DNA of 64,000 bases from Tolumonas sp008015085. Lineage in GTDB: Bacteria > Pseudomonadota > Gammaproteobacteria > Enterobacterales > Aeromonadaceae. The stretch is from positions 1-64,000 of the forward strand of contig JAJUJX010000011.1 of the NCBI GenBank assembly GCA_029265125.1, written 5' to 3'. The notes beneath the pieces were generated by a model. That model worked only from the letters and a program-made list of their open reading frames with translations, was not told where the DNA came from and searched no databases. Below are positions 19,329 through 28,152 of this stretch, piece after piece. Position 1 is the first letter of the stretch; each line of letters opens with the position of its first letter. Both the position numbers and the translations under genes were made by a program.

Positions 19329-19756
19329 AAGAAGCAGGTTCCCGCTCCTTAATGGGATTTGATTTCGGTACCCGCAGTATAGGTATTGCTACTGGTCAGG
19401 AAGTCACTGGTACCGCTTCACCACTGACTTCGATTAAAGCGAATGACGGTATTCCGGATTGGGATCAGATCGAAAAGATCCTCAAGGAATGGCAACCAGA
19501 CCTACTGATTGTTGGCTTACCTTTGAATATGGACGGCACTGAGCAGGAAATGACTCAACGAGCCAAAAAATTCGGGCAACGTCTGCATGGCCGTTTTGGC
19601 TTTCAGGTTGAGTTCAAAGATGAACGGCTGACGACAACAGATGCTAAAGCCCGCCTGTTTGAGCGTGGCGGTTATCGTGCATTAGGGAAAAGCAAAGTCG
19701 ATGCGGTCTCCGCTCAGCTGATTCTGGAAAGCTGGATGGAAGAGCAATATCTCTGA
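19325..19756 (+). CDS. ruvX: RuvX/YqgF, RNase H-fold nuclease in rRNA processing
   Basis: 143 aa. N-terminal GFDFGTRSIGIA is the RNase H-fold strand with the first catalytic Asp; LIVGLPLNMDGTEQ and DERLTT (second acidic site) follow, with DAVSAQLIL near the C-terminus. In E. coli the protein acts in 16S rRNA 5' maturation. Last gene of the endA operon. Confidence 0.95.
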   Translation: MKEAGSRSLMGFDFGTRSIGIATGQEVTGTASPLTSIKANDGIPDWDQIEKILKEWQPDLLIVGLPLNMDGTEQEMTQRAKKFGQRLHGRFGFQVEFKDERLTTTDAKARLFERGGYRALGKSKVDAVSAQLILESWMEEQYL

Positions 19757-19771
19757 TAATTCCTCAAACAA

Positions 19772-19798
19772 AAACTCCCGCATTAGCGGGAGTTTTTT
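19772..19798 (+). terminator. Rho-independent terminator after ruvX
   Basis: A 10-bp perfect stem AAACTCCCGC / GCGGGAGTTT with an ATTA loop and six Ts. It ends the endA-ruvX operon and may also serve the convergent flgP. Confidence 0.92.
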
Positions 19799-20231
19799 AA
19801 TAGGCGTGATCCATCTGATAGAGGTTATACAAAACCTTCGTATCCAGCTCCAGCTCAGTAGCATACATATTATCAACCGGATAACTCTTCACTACGCGGG
19901 CTCCGCGCAGCAGACCATCCACATTGGCATGCATACGGTTACTGGCCTGCCGGTTATCGTTATAAGTGGTATCAGCCTGGATAGCATTACCGTAAACCTG
20001 TTCGGTCAATTCACGATAAGCATCAAGCCGCGATGCTCTGATTGCCTGCAGAATTTTCTCTGAGCGGGTTGGCCCTGGCTGAACATCGATGATCCCGTAG
20101 CCAACAGAGCGCAGGACAGGAAATTCATCCGGCGTTTCTCTGGCATAATGCGTGATCCGATGGGTTGTACAGCTAGCCAGAAAAAGAGAACTGACCAGCA
20201 CCAATATCCAGGTTAAGCGAGTCATGGTCAT
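19797..20231 (-). CDS. flgP: FlgP flagellar outer-membrane lipoprotein
   Basis: 144 aa, LPP20/FlgP family. Lipoprotein signal with lipobox LASC (Cys at about 21). The mature part contains VGYGIIDVQPGPTRSEKILQA and the SRLDAYRELTEQVYG stretch typical of FlgP. In Vibrio cholerae FlgP is needed for motility and builds outer-membrane rings around the flagellar basal body. It is 3 nt after flgO, so an operon flgO-flgP. Confidence 0.88.
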   Translation of the reverse strand: MTMTRLTWILVLVSSLFLASCTTHRITHYARETPDEFPVLRSVGYGIIDVQPGPTRSEKILQAIRASRLDAYRELTEQVYGNAIQADTTYNDNRQASNRMHANVDGLLRGARVVKSYPVDNMYATELELDTKVLYNLYQMDHAY

Positions 20232-20234
20232 CTC

Positions 20235-20864
20235 CTAATGTGTCATCATAATAGGTTTACCATACTGGTCATACGGAAATTCACCGCGTACAACCATACC
20301 TTTGGTCACTAATACCGCTTTGGTGAAACCAAGATTGCCAGTCAGCATGTCGTTCGGTACAAACCCTTGTGAGGTAGCTTCTACCATGCGGGTACGCATA
20401 TTGATGATACGCATATTTAGCACCATGCCTGAGTCATTGCGGGCCATTGTTCCGGTCAGTATCCGGCCTGCCGGGATCCGTTTAGAAAGCTCAGTCCAGT
20501 CGCGACTCATACTGAAATCACCTTCCGGCGTAACTTTAATGCTACCTGTGATTTTATAATCCAGAACCACTTCACCACGACGGTGTAATTCATGCACAAA
20601 ATCCTCGGCTAACTGCTGACCAAGAGGATTCGTAGATTCGAGTGTGCCCAGATTCACAATTGAGGTGACAGCTATCGGTGATAGCGTTGTGTTACCGGCT
20701 ATCTTTGTTGCGAACAGACGATCTGTCATATCCGAAACTATTCGATTCAACGCCAGCCCTTTATCTCGCTTTGAGCCATCGTAATTTAAGCCGGTACGCT
20801 CTGCACATGCAGACAACATAAGAGCAACAGATAAAACAACCACTAATGGTCTGTATTTTTTCAT
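20235..20864 (-). CDS. flgO: FlgO flagellar outer-membrane lipoprotein
   Basis: 209 aa from ATG 20864 (MKKYRPL); the nine codons upstream in frame would spoil the signal sequence. Lipobox LSAC near residue 19. The rest resembles the FlgO domain (SDMTDRLFATKIAGN, RGEVVLDYKITG, GRILTGTMARN). Together with FlgP and FlgT it is part of the Vibrio-type flagellar outer-membrane ring set. Divergent from flgT, as in Vibrio. Confidence 0.87.
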   Translation of the reverse strand: MKKYRPLVVVLSVALMLSACAERTGLNYDGSKRDKGLALNRIVSDMTDRLFATKIAGNTTLSPIAVTSIVNLGTLESTNPLGQQLAEDFVHELHRRGEVVLDYKITGSIKVTPEGDFSMSRDWTELSKRIPAGRILTGTMARNDSGMVLNMRIINMRTRMVEATSQGFVPNDMLTGNLGFTKAVLVTKGMVVRGEFPYDQYGKPIMMTH

Positions 20865-20997
20865 TATTAGACCCAACCCTTCTCCTGGCATAACCCTTTA
20901 TCGACCGTTCTGCTAATATCTTGAGGCGTAATGTCAATTTTCCGCTGGCATAGCTTGTGCATAGAGCCAGACATCACAGCCATTATCTGAATCAGCT

Positions 20998-22170
20998 ATG
21001 AAACGTTGGATTATTCTACTCCTCTGCCTCATATCGCTACCTTTGCAGGCAGCTTGGTATAAAACAATCGGCAGCGCCGCCATCATCAATAACGATGAGG
21101 AATATGCTCGCCAGCAGGCTATTCAGGATGCACTCCGTCAGGCCATGCTGAAGGCCGGGGCTTCAGTTTCCAGTATTCAGAAACTGAGTAATGGCGCCCT
21201 CACCCGTGACGACTTTCAAATCCGGGCCAACAGTGAGGTTCGTCAGTATCAATTACTGGATGAAGAAATCCGGGATGCGCGGATTTTTGTCCGGGTACGA
21301 TCCTATATTGTGGCAGATCGCTCTGGTTGCAGCGGCGGTTTATATGCCAAAGACATTTCGCTGATCCGCTTTAACTGGCAACACAAAGACGACGCCCGTT
21401 ATGGCCAGATCTATCAACTTGACCGGGCCGTCACTCGCGCACTGTTTGACCGGCTAGGACAACAACGTCAGATTTTTGTCACACGCAGCTGGCTGGATAA
21501 TAATCTTGCCGTTGAACCCGGCAAAATTCAGCAGGGTGACAGTGATTTTGCCCAGCAAATACAAGCACTAGCGGTTCAGACAGATAGCCAGTATCTGATT
21601 TTTGGCAGCATTGTCGATGCATCATTACAGCAACCCGATCAGGGAATTGCTGATAACATCTTCCCCGGTGCCTGGTTTAAAAATCCATTACGCCGTTTCA
21701 CTCTGCAACTCTATCTTTATGACGGTTTAACCGGCCAGTTGCTGGAACAACCTTTCTATCAGACACAGGCCAACTGGACGTTTGATAAAGAAGCCGTTGT
21801 TGATCCAATCAGTCAGGATTTCTGGCAATCCTCTTATGGGATGGAGATAACCTCTACACTGAACCGGATCACAGAAGAGTTAAAAGGTCGTCTGCAATGC
21901 GAACGTCCGACAGCACGAATTATCCGGATAGATGGTCTCGATTATCACATCAATCTGGGGAAAACCAACGGCCTGAAAGTGGGCGACCGTTTCCGTATTT
22001 TGCATAAAGCAGACTTCACTGATGTAAATGGACAAGAGCACGCTCTACGTAATGCGGCTGCCGGAACGATGGAAGTTACTAAGGTCTATCCGGAAAACGC
22101 GGTACTGCGCCCCTTGTCTCAGTATGCTGCGGGTAATATTCAGGTCAGTGATTTGGCTGAACTAGAGTAA
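20998..22170 (+). CDS. flgT: FlgT flagellar H-ring protein
   Basis: 390 aa with signal peptide (cleavage after LQA, about residue 18). The N-terminal domain (AWYKTIGSAAIINNDEEYARQQA) is followed by a TolB-like middle domain and a C-terminal domain with NLGKTNGLKVGDRFRIL. FlgT forms the H ring that surrounds the LP ring in Vibrio and helps assemble the sodium-motor stator rings. Divergent from flgO-flgP. Confidence 0.9.
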   Translation: MKRWIILLLCLISLPLQAAWYKTIGSAAIINNDEEYARQQAIQDALRQAMLKAGASVSSIQKLSNGALTRDDFQIRANSEVRQYQLLDEEIRDARIFVRVRSYIVADRSGCSGGLYAKDISLIRFNWQHKDDARYGQIYQLDRAVTRALFDRLGQQRQIFVTRSWLDNNLAVEPGKIQQGDSDFAQQIQALAVQTDSQYLIFGSIVDASLQQPDQGIADNIFPGAWFKNPLRRFTLQLYLYDGLTGQLLEQPFYQTQANWTFDKEAVVDPISQDFWQSSYGMEITSTLNRITEELKGRLQCERPTARIIRIDGLDYHINLGKTNGLKVGDRFRILHKADFTDVNGQEHALRNAAAGTMEVTKVYPENAVLRPLSQYAAGNIQVSDLAELE

Positions 22171-22181
22171 AAGGAAAAATA

Positions 22182-22718
22182 TTGGATCGGGTTAACCACA
22201 TATGTCTCAGAGCAACATACAGCGAGTGGATAAATACTAAGCTGATTGATGCTATCTGTGAACTTGCTGAAGATACGACCGATTCGATGGATCAGGAGCT
22301 GACTGCCCTATTACACTTAATGAATGAGTCAGTCATGGCCGATATCCTCTGGCTAAAGCGCTTTGCTGAAAACATACCACTTCTGAGCGATATGTTTTCA
22401 GAAATAGACCTGAAACTGATGACAGACGATAAACAGAGTAATTTACATCCATTAAAATTAAGTCATATCCGTCAGTCTTTAGATCAAATGATAACCCGCT
22501 GGAGTTCGTCCGTTTCCGTACATGATTTAGATAGTATTCTGCAATACATCTGCACTGGCGGTATTTCGCAAAAAAAGAACTTTTTCACTGCAATCATGCA
22601 TTTTTTTAATCATCAGGCATTTGTACGGGAAAAAATGATATCGCAGCTCAGCATGAAAAATATCAATTTTCATGTCACAGATCTGCTTGTTCCGCATGCC
22701 TGTCAGCTTGAAATATAA
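22182..22718 (+). CDS. Divergent DinB/YfiT-like four-helix protein
   Basis: 178 aa, TTG start with AAGGA 6 nt upstream, 11 nt after flgT. I read it as a divergent member of the DinB four-helix-bundle family: YSEWINTKLIDAI resembles the first helix, LLHLMNESVMADILWLKRFAE the second with its His, and IMHFFNHQAFVREKM the last. Family members bind a metal through three histidines. The His of NHQ is present, but the following HxxxH partner is replaced (AFVRE), so metal binding may be lost. Function unknown; cotranscription with flgT is likely from the spacing. The assignment is by eye. Confidence 0.6.
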   Translation: MDRVNHICLRATYSEWINTKLIDAICELAEDTTDSMDQELTALLHLMNESVMADILWLKRFAENIPLLSDMFSEIDLKLMTDDKQSNLHPLKLSHIRQSLDQMITRWSSSVSVHDLDSILQYICTGGISQKKNFFTAIMHFFNHQAFVREKMISQLSMKNINFHVTDLLVPHACQLEI

Positions 22719-22775
22719 CGATTCCCTGTCCTCGAATTGATCTATCCCCTTTGACACGCCGTAAATCAAGCTGGT

Positions 22776-22800
22776 GCATCAGGTATCACCTTGCTGATGC
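22776..22800. repeat. Inverted repeat upstream of purC
   Basis: GCATCAG ... CTGATGC with 11 nt between arms, itself containing AGGT-ATC-ACCT. It could be an operator or a hairpin after the preceding gene; there is no T-run. I do not see a PurR box. Confidence 0.35.
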
Positions 22801-22890
22801 GATTTCTAAAACTGAGCTAGTGTTGGCCGAAGGTAAGTCTGTTACAATTCAGCCCTCAAAAACCAGCCTATCTCTTTAGAAGGGAACTCT

Positions 22891-23994
22891 ATGAGTCTTG
22901 CAGATAAAGTTCTTGCGGTAAACGATAACCTGCCAATCCGCACTGATAAGCCAGTCCATTCCGGTAAAGTTCGCAGCGTCTATTGGCTGACAGCCGAAGA
23001 CAGCGCGCGCTTGATCCGTGAAAAAGGATATAACGTGCCAGTTGATACCCCTCTGGCCATTATGGTGATCAGTGACCGCATCTCTGCTTTCGATTGCATA
23101 TGGCACGGCGAAGATGGCCTGAACGGTGTGCCGGGTAAAGGCGCTGCGCTGAATGCCATTTCCAGCCATTGGTTCAAGCTGTTTAAAGATAAAGGATTAG
23201 CAGACAGCCATATTCTGGATATTCCTCACCCATTTGTATGGATCGTGCAGAAAGCCCGTCCAGTCATGGTTGAAGCGATTGCCCGTCAGTACATTACTGG
23301 CTCTATGTGGCGTTCATACAGCAAAGGTGAACGTGAATTCTGTGGTATCACGCTGCCAGAAGGCTTACAGAAAGAGCAGAAATTGCCTGAAATTCTGATC
23401 ACTCCATCGACCAAGGGTATTCTGTATGGTCTGGAAGGTGTTCCGGAAGCCGATGACGTCAACGTATCCCGTGCTGACTTAGAACGTCACTACAAAGCAT
23501 TCAACTTCCTGAACCTGTCTGATATTGACCTTTACGAAAAACTGTTGAAAGAAGGCTTCAATGTTATCAGCGATGCACTGGCCGAACTGGACGAAATCTT
23601 TGTCGATACCAAATTTGAATTCGGCTATGTCAAAGACGCTGCCGGTAACGACAAACTGATCTACATGGATGAAGTTGGCACGCCAGACAGCTCCCGTATC
23701 TGGGAAGGTGCGGCTTACCGTGAAGGCAAAATCATTGAGCAGTCTAAAGAAGGTTTCCGTCAGTGGTTGCTGAATAACTTCCCTGATCCAGACATCCTGC
23801 TGAACAAAGACCGTATGCCAGAACGCGCGGCGCTGGCTCGTGATAACGCGCTGCCAGTTGACGTGATGATGGATATTTCCCGTACCTATGTGGATATCGC
23901 AGAGAAAATTGTTGGTCACAAGCTGGATCTGAGTGCAAATCCTAAACAGGAAATCATTGATATCCTGCGTACTCAATATCAGCTGATTGACTGA
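22891..23994 (+). CDS. purC: Phosphoribosylaminoimidazole-succinocarboxamide synthase (long form)
   Basis: SAICAR synthase of purine synthesis, 367 aa. It belongs to the longer form found in Vibrio-type genomes rather than the 237-aa E. coli form. Visible blocks: SGKVRSVYWL, ISDRISAFDCIW, VEAIARQYITGSMWRSY, DTKFEFGYVKD and DEVGTPDSSRIW. Start ATG with AAGGGA upstream. Monocistronic, with a terminator behind it. Confidence 0.95.
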   Translation: MSLADKVLAVNDNLPIRTDKPVHSGKVRSVYWLTAEDSARLIREKGYNVPVDTPLAIMVISDRISAFDCIWHGEDGLNGVPGKGAALNAISSHWFKLFKDKGLADSHILDIPHPFVWIVQKARPVMVEAIARQYITGSMWRSYSKGEREFCGITLPEGLQKEQKLPEILITPSTKGILYGLEGVPEADDVNVSRADLERHYKAFNFLNLSDIDLYEKLLKEGFNVISDALAELDEIFVDTKFEFGYVKDAAGNDKLIYMDEVGTPDSSRIWEGAAYREGKIIEQSKEGFRQWLLNNFPDPDILLNKDRMPERAALARDNALPVDVMMDISRTYVDIAEKIVGHKLDLSANPKQEIIDILRTQYQLID

Positions 23995-24010
23995 TAAAAT
24001 TTTAATATGA

Positions 24011-24040
24011 ATCAGGGGGCAGATGCTCCCTGTTTTATTT
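24011..24040 (+). terminator. Terminator after purC
   Basis: Stem CAGGG-GC / GC-CCCTG (24013-24032) with a short AGAT loop, followed by TTTTATTTAT. Confidence 0.8.
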
Positions 24041-24092
24041 ATAGTCTCGATATCATTGATATTTCTGTGTTTTCTTGTACTATTCCGCCTGT

Positions 24093-24168
24093 GTCCTCAT
24101 AGCTCAGCAGGATAGAGCATGCGCCTCCTAAGCGTAAGATCCAGGTTCGAGTCCTGGTGGGGACGCCA
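24093..24168 (+). tRNA. tRNA-Arg (CCT)
   Basis: 76-nt cloverleaf with encoded CCA. Acceptor GTCCTCA pairs with TGGGGAC; anticodon stem TGCGC/GCGTA with loop CTCCTAA gives anticodon CCT; T-arm CCAGG TTCGAGT CCTGG. Confidence 0.96.
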
Positions 24169-24237
24169 CACTTTTTCATCGTTGTTTAATAGTTGAATCA
24201 TTTACCTGCCTTACGAAACCGGTGTCACCGATGGCAG

Positions 24238-25944
24238 CTACCCAGCAGATCTCCTCCCACTGATTTTTAGTCTGTGACGAATTAACTTCAGGTAAAGGCC
24301 TAGCCAAACCAAAGTTGCCGCCAAACTGATCATCAATCCAACTCTCTCCTCCGGCAATAATTGCAGTTTTAATTTCACTTCATGTTGGCCTGCAGGCACA
24401 GAAAAACGAATCAATCCATTTTCTGAATGCTGAATGGATAAGTCGCCTTGCATTCCCGCGATAGAGGCAATCCAGCCCGGATAATAAAAATGATGAAGTG
24501 TTAGCTGAGTCATTGTGACGGCATTGACGGTTAGCACTATTGAACGTGGTTTCCATTCTTTTATATTCCAACTCGTATCAACTTTATCACTTGAAACTGG
24601 AGGGGTCTCATCTGCGAACTGCTTGATCTGCTTCAACGAAAATTTATCTTCCGGTACCCAGTCCGGACGATACTCCTGCGGGCTGCGGCTGATCGCTAGA
24701 TAGGCATCTATATTCTCATCTGCCGTACGATTCATAAATACAGGTTTAAAGCCATAAATAAGTTCGCTACCCAATAGTGCCCCTAGTAATAAGCACCAGC
24801 TCACAACAGGCCAATGACCATGCAAACGAAATTTAATTTCCCGGTATTCGGACATCGCAAGAGCAAAGACAGTCACTGCTGCCACCGAAAGCACAGTATT
24901 AAACCGCCATGGGAACTGTAATTTCTGATAGACAGGAAACCATTCCCATACGAATTGACTGATGGGTAACATCATTAAAAAACATATAAAGATAACAACC
25001 AGCCAGTAATTTATTTCTCTTCTTATCGTTATATGTGTCTGCATACGACTGAATAACCAAGCTCCATATGCCAAAGAACTCAACAGCACTGAAATAAACG
25101 TCAGATAGCGCCAGAAAATCTGGCTATGACCATAGCCTGGCCCGAACAGTAAGAAATTGTTAGTGAAATAAAACATTCCAGTAAACATGCTCTGTATGGA
25201 AATATATTCCTGTGTTGTCATGGCAGGAACCCAATACAGTGCCGATAACCCGGTTGCTAAAATTAAAGCTAATACATGATATGTAAATACAATTTTTCGT
25301 TTTGAGTTATCCGTCGTGAACAGACAATGGCCAATGAATACCGGTATAAACATGATCAATGTCGGTAAATGAGTCAGCATTAATAAAGTAAGCCCCATAG
25401 AGAGCCATAATACTGACATTAAGCGACCATCGGTGATTCTTTGGCTCAATAGCAAAATCAATGGCATCCAGACAAATGACCATAATTCTGCAAAGGCAAA
25501 ACGAATATAGAAATCCACCACAAAGTGATAGGGTAAAACCATATATATGATGGCAATGATGAGGGCAAATTTAGGGCTGGTGAATTCTTTCAGCCAAAAA
25601 TAGACTGTAACTCCTGATGCAATCAACGCAACACATGCAGAAAAAATCAGTGGCAAAGTGCCCGAACTATCCCCCCATCCAATGAACGGAAAGAGACTGG
25701 TAATATAATATGGCAGAGGGGCATAAAAGAAAAAAGTCGGACTGCCAAACCCGGCATTCATATACTGCATCCAGCGTGGATATAACTCACCGTCTAATAG
25801 CTGATCGGTAAAATGATGGCTGAACATGACATGAAAGAAAAAATCATGACCGGCAAGACATGAGCTGACCAAAGCGGGTAAAGCAAACAGCAACCCAGCC
25901 ACAGTAATTATAAGTAAATGTAACCTAGCTTGAGCCATCGGCAT
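24238..25944 (-). CDS. Large polytopic membrane protein (PTPS-related/GT-C-like)
   Basis: 568 aa from ATG 25944 with GAGG 8 nt upstream. About ten to twelve hydrophobic helices are followed by a C-terminal soluble part (about 440-530) and a last helix near 540-560. GHDFFFHVMFSHHFTDQL with YPRWMQYMNAGFG near the N-terminus and the periplasmic-loop pattern resemble the '6-pyruvoyl-tetrahydropterin synthase-related' membrane proteins (PF10131), which look like GT-C glycosyltransferases. The name is historical and implies no pterin chemistry. No neighbour points to a substrate. Confidence 0.7.
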   Translation of the reverse strand: MPMAQARLHLLIITVAGLLFALPALVSSCLAGHDFFFHVMFSHHFTDQLLDGELYPRWMQYMNAGFGSPTFFFYAPLPYYITSLFPFIGWGDSSGTLPLIFSACVALIASGVTVYFWLKEFTSPKFALIIAIIYMVLPYHFVVDFYIRFAFAELWSFVWMPLILLLSQRITDGRLMSVLWLSMGLTLLMLTHLPTLIMFIPVFIGHCLFTTDNSKRKIVFTYHVLALILATGLSALYWVPAMTTQEYISIQSMFTGMFYFTNNFLLFGPGYGHSQIFWRYLTFISVLLSSLAYGAWLFSRMQTHITIRREINYWLVVIFICFLMMLPISQFVWEWFPVYQKLQFPWRFNTVLSVAAVTVFALAMSEYREIKFRLHGHWPVVSWCLLLGALLGSELIYGFKPVFMNRTADENIDAYLAISRSPQEYRPDWVPEDKFSLKQIKQFADETPPVSSDKVDTSWNIKEWKPRSIVLTVNAVTMTQLTLHHFYYPGWIASIAGMQGDLSIQHSENGLIRFSVPAGQHEVKLKLQLLPEERVGLMISLAATLVWLGLYLKLIRHRLKISGRRSAG

Positions 25945-26156
25945 TCTGAATACCTCACATAAAACATCCCGTTACGAGCTATCCGTTTTCACTTCCTATT
26001 TCTGCCGGTTAAATATCTCTATTTCCGTTACGAATATTTTCAAGTGTAGTTGATATATGAAAATGTAAATCTATCGTGAAGACTCAGTCACAGTTTTCAA
26101 AACTGTCTGCGGTAATAGTGACGTCATACAAACAAGCATGGGAAGGGATCAACTCG

Positions 26157-27809
26157 ATGATAACTAACAAAATTGATAAAAAATGGTGGCATAACGCAGT
26201 AGTTTACCAGATTTACCCTCGTAGCTTTTTCGACGCCAATAATGATGGCATAGGCGATATTGCCGGTATCATCAGCAAACTGGATTATTTACAGCAACTG
26301 GGGATCAATATCATCTGGCTATCGCCAGTCTATAAATCACCGATGGACGACAACGGCTACGACATCTCAGACTATCAGGATATCGCTGCCGAATTCGGCA
26401 CACTGGCAGAGATGCAAATGCTGATCAACGAAGCCCAAAAGCGTGATATCCGGATCGTGATGGATCTGGTGATTAATCACACTTCCGATGAACACCCTTG
26501 GTTTATCGAAGCAAGGAAATCCAAAGACAGCCCCTACCGGGATTATTACATTTGGCGTCAGCCACAATCTGATGGTTCTGCACCCAACGATTTCCACTCT
26601 TACTTTGGTGGCAGCGGCTGGGAATTTGATGCTACTACCGGTGAATATTACTTCCACCAGTTTTCCAAACGTCAGCCGGACCTGAACTGGAAAAATCCTA
26701 AAGTCCAGGAAGAAGTGCACAAGATGATGAACTGGTGGCTGGATAAGGGCATCGGTGGTTTTCGCATGGATGTCATCGACCTGATCGGTAAAGATGTCGA
26801 TAAGAAGATCATGGCCAACGGTCCAGAACTACATTCACTCATCCAGCAAATGAACAGAGCCACATTCGGACAACGTGATGTGCTGACAGTCGGTGAAGCC
26901 TGGAGTGCTACACCGGAAATTGCCAGGCTCTATTCCGATCCTGCACGCAATGAGCTATCAATGGTATTTCAGTTCGAACATATAAGCATTGGCTTTCATC
27001 CACAACATGGCAAGTGGGAACCTCAGCCGTTTGATCTGATCAAGCTGAAAAAAGTGTTCACCAAGTGGCAGACAGAACTCGCCGACAGTGGCTGGAACTC
27101 TCTATTCTGGAATAACCACGATCTGCCGCGTGCGGTTTCTAAATACGGTGATGCCGGTGCATTCAGGACTGTATCAGCCAAGATGCTGGCAACCACTCTG
27201 CACTTTCTCAAAGGCACACCATATATATATCAAGGCGAAGAGATCGGAATGACTAATGTGCGCTTCGACTCTATTGATGACTATAAAGATATCGAATCGC
27301 TGAACCTGTATTACGAACGCACCGCTGCCGGGGTGCCTCATGAAAAAATGATGGAAGGCATTTACCAAAACGGGCGAGATAATGCACGCACACCTATGCA
27401 ATGGAGCAATGATGTTAATTCAGGTTTCAGTACAACGAATCCATGGCTGAAAGTGAACCCGAATTACAAAGAGATCAATGTTCAGGCTGCACTCCGTGAC
27501 CCCAATTCGATATTTTTCCACTATCAGAAGTTGATCAGCCTGCGTAAAGAATTACCGATCATGACTTATGGAAACTACAATCCATTGCTGGAAGATCACC
27601 CTGACGTGTTTGCTTACCTGCGGACGCTGAATGATGAACATATCATCGTAATCAACAATTTCAGCGCCAAGAAAATCACGTTGTCATTGCCAACTGAAGT
27701 GCAATTTATTAATGGTCAATGCTTGATAAGTAACTATCAGCCGTTTCACAGCCTGATGGATGAAATAGCGCTGCAGCCGTATGAGTCATTTGCACTTTTG
27801 TATCAGTAA
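26157..27809 (+). CDS. GH13 alpha-glucosidase, oligo-1,6-glucosidase type
   Basis: 550 aa from ATG 26157, with AAGGGA 8 nt upstream; in-frame codons further upstream do not belong to the family. The (beta/alpha)8 barrel regions are visible: DLVINHTS, GFRMDVIDL with the nucleophile Asp, VGEAWSATPE with the acid/base Glu, and FWNNHDLPR. Valine directly after the nucleophile is the residue linked to alpha-1,6 rather than alpha-1,4 specificity in subfamily GH13_31, so isomaltose-type oligosaccharides are the likely substrates. No signal peptide: cytosolic. No transporter gene is adjacent. Confidence 0.9.
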   Translation: MITNKIDKKWWHNAVVYQIYPRSFFDANNDGIGDIAGIISKLDYLQQLGINIIWLSPVYKSPMDDNGYDISDYQDIAAEFGTLAEMQMLINEAQKRDIRIVMDLVINHTSDEHPWFIEARKSKDSPYRDYYIWRQPQSDGSAPNDFHSYFGGSGWEFDATTGEYYFHQFSKRQPDLNWKNPKVQEEVHKMMNWWLDKGIGGFRMDVIDLIGKDVDKKIMANGPELHSLIQQMNRATFGQRDVLTVGEAWSATPEIARLYSDPARNELSMVFQFEHISIGFHPQHGKWEPQPFDLIKLKKVFTKWQTELADSGWNSLFWNNHDLPRAVSKYGDAGAFRTVSAKMLATTLHFLKGTPYIYQGEEIGMTNVRFDSIDDYKDIESLNLYYERTAAGVPHEKMMEGIYQNGRDNARTPMQWSNDVNSGFSTTNPWLKVNPNYKEINVQAALRDPNSIFFHYQKLISLRKELPIMTYGNYNPLLEDHPDVFAYLRTLNDEHIIVINNFSAKKITLSLPTEVQFINGQCLISNYQPFHSLMDEIALQPYESFALLYQ

Positions 27810-27839
27810 AGTAAGACAGAGCTGACGTATGGCGGAAAT

Positions 27840-27870
27840 GAACTAAACCAGTAACTAACTGACTTAGTTC
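27840..27870 (+). terminator. Imperfect hairpin after the GH13 gene (possible terminator)
   Basis: Outer arms GAACTAA/TTAGTTC and inner arms CAGT/ACTG, separated by a symmetrical 2x2 internal loop, with a 5-nt loop. Only a weak T-run follows. Confidence 0.4.
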
Positions 27871-27880
27871 ATTAATGATT

Positions 27881-27970
27881 TGGCGGAGGGGGTGGGATTT
27901 GAACCCACGGAGGACGCAAATCCTCGCCGGTTTTCAAGACCGGTGCATTCAACCGCTCTGCCACCCCTCC
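27881..27970 (-). tRNA. tRNA-Ser (TGA)
   Basis: 90-nt tRNA with long variable arm and encoded CCA on the minus strand. Acceptor GGAGGGG pairs with CCCCTCC; anticodon loop CTTGAAA gives TGA. Confidence 0.95.
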
Positions 27971-28152
27971 GAGCGGGGAAAATACTACTAAAGGTCTTAA
28001 ATTTTGTAAATATCAAAGGCCTCGGGTGAATTTCGAATGAACAGTTATTATCCGAAACTTTCTTTCGTATCACATAAAACTATAGTTTTTCTTATGTATC
28101 TGTCCGATTATATAAATATAAACCACATACTTGTTAAAGGTATCCGGACTGC

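Noticed and set aside
24093..24168. tRNA-Arg as attachment site of an integrated element
   Set aside because: No integrase, no repeated tRNA 3' end and ordinary genes on both sides.
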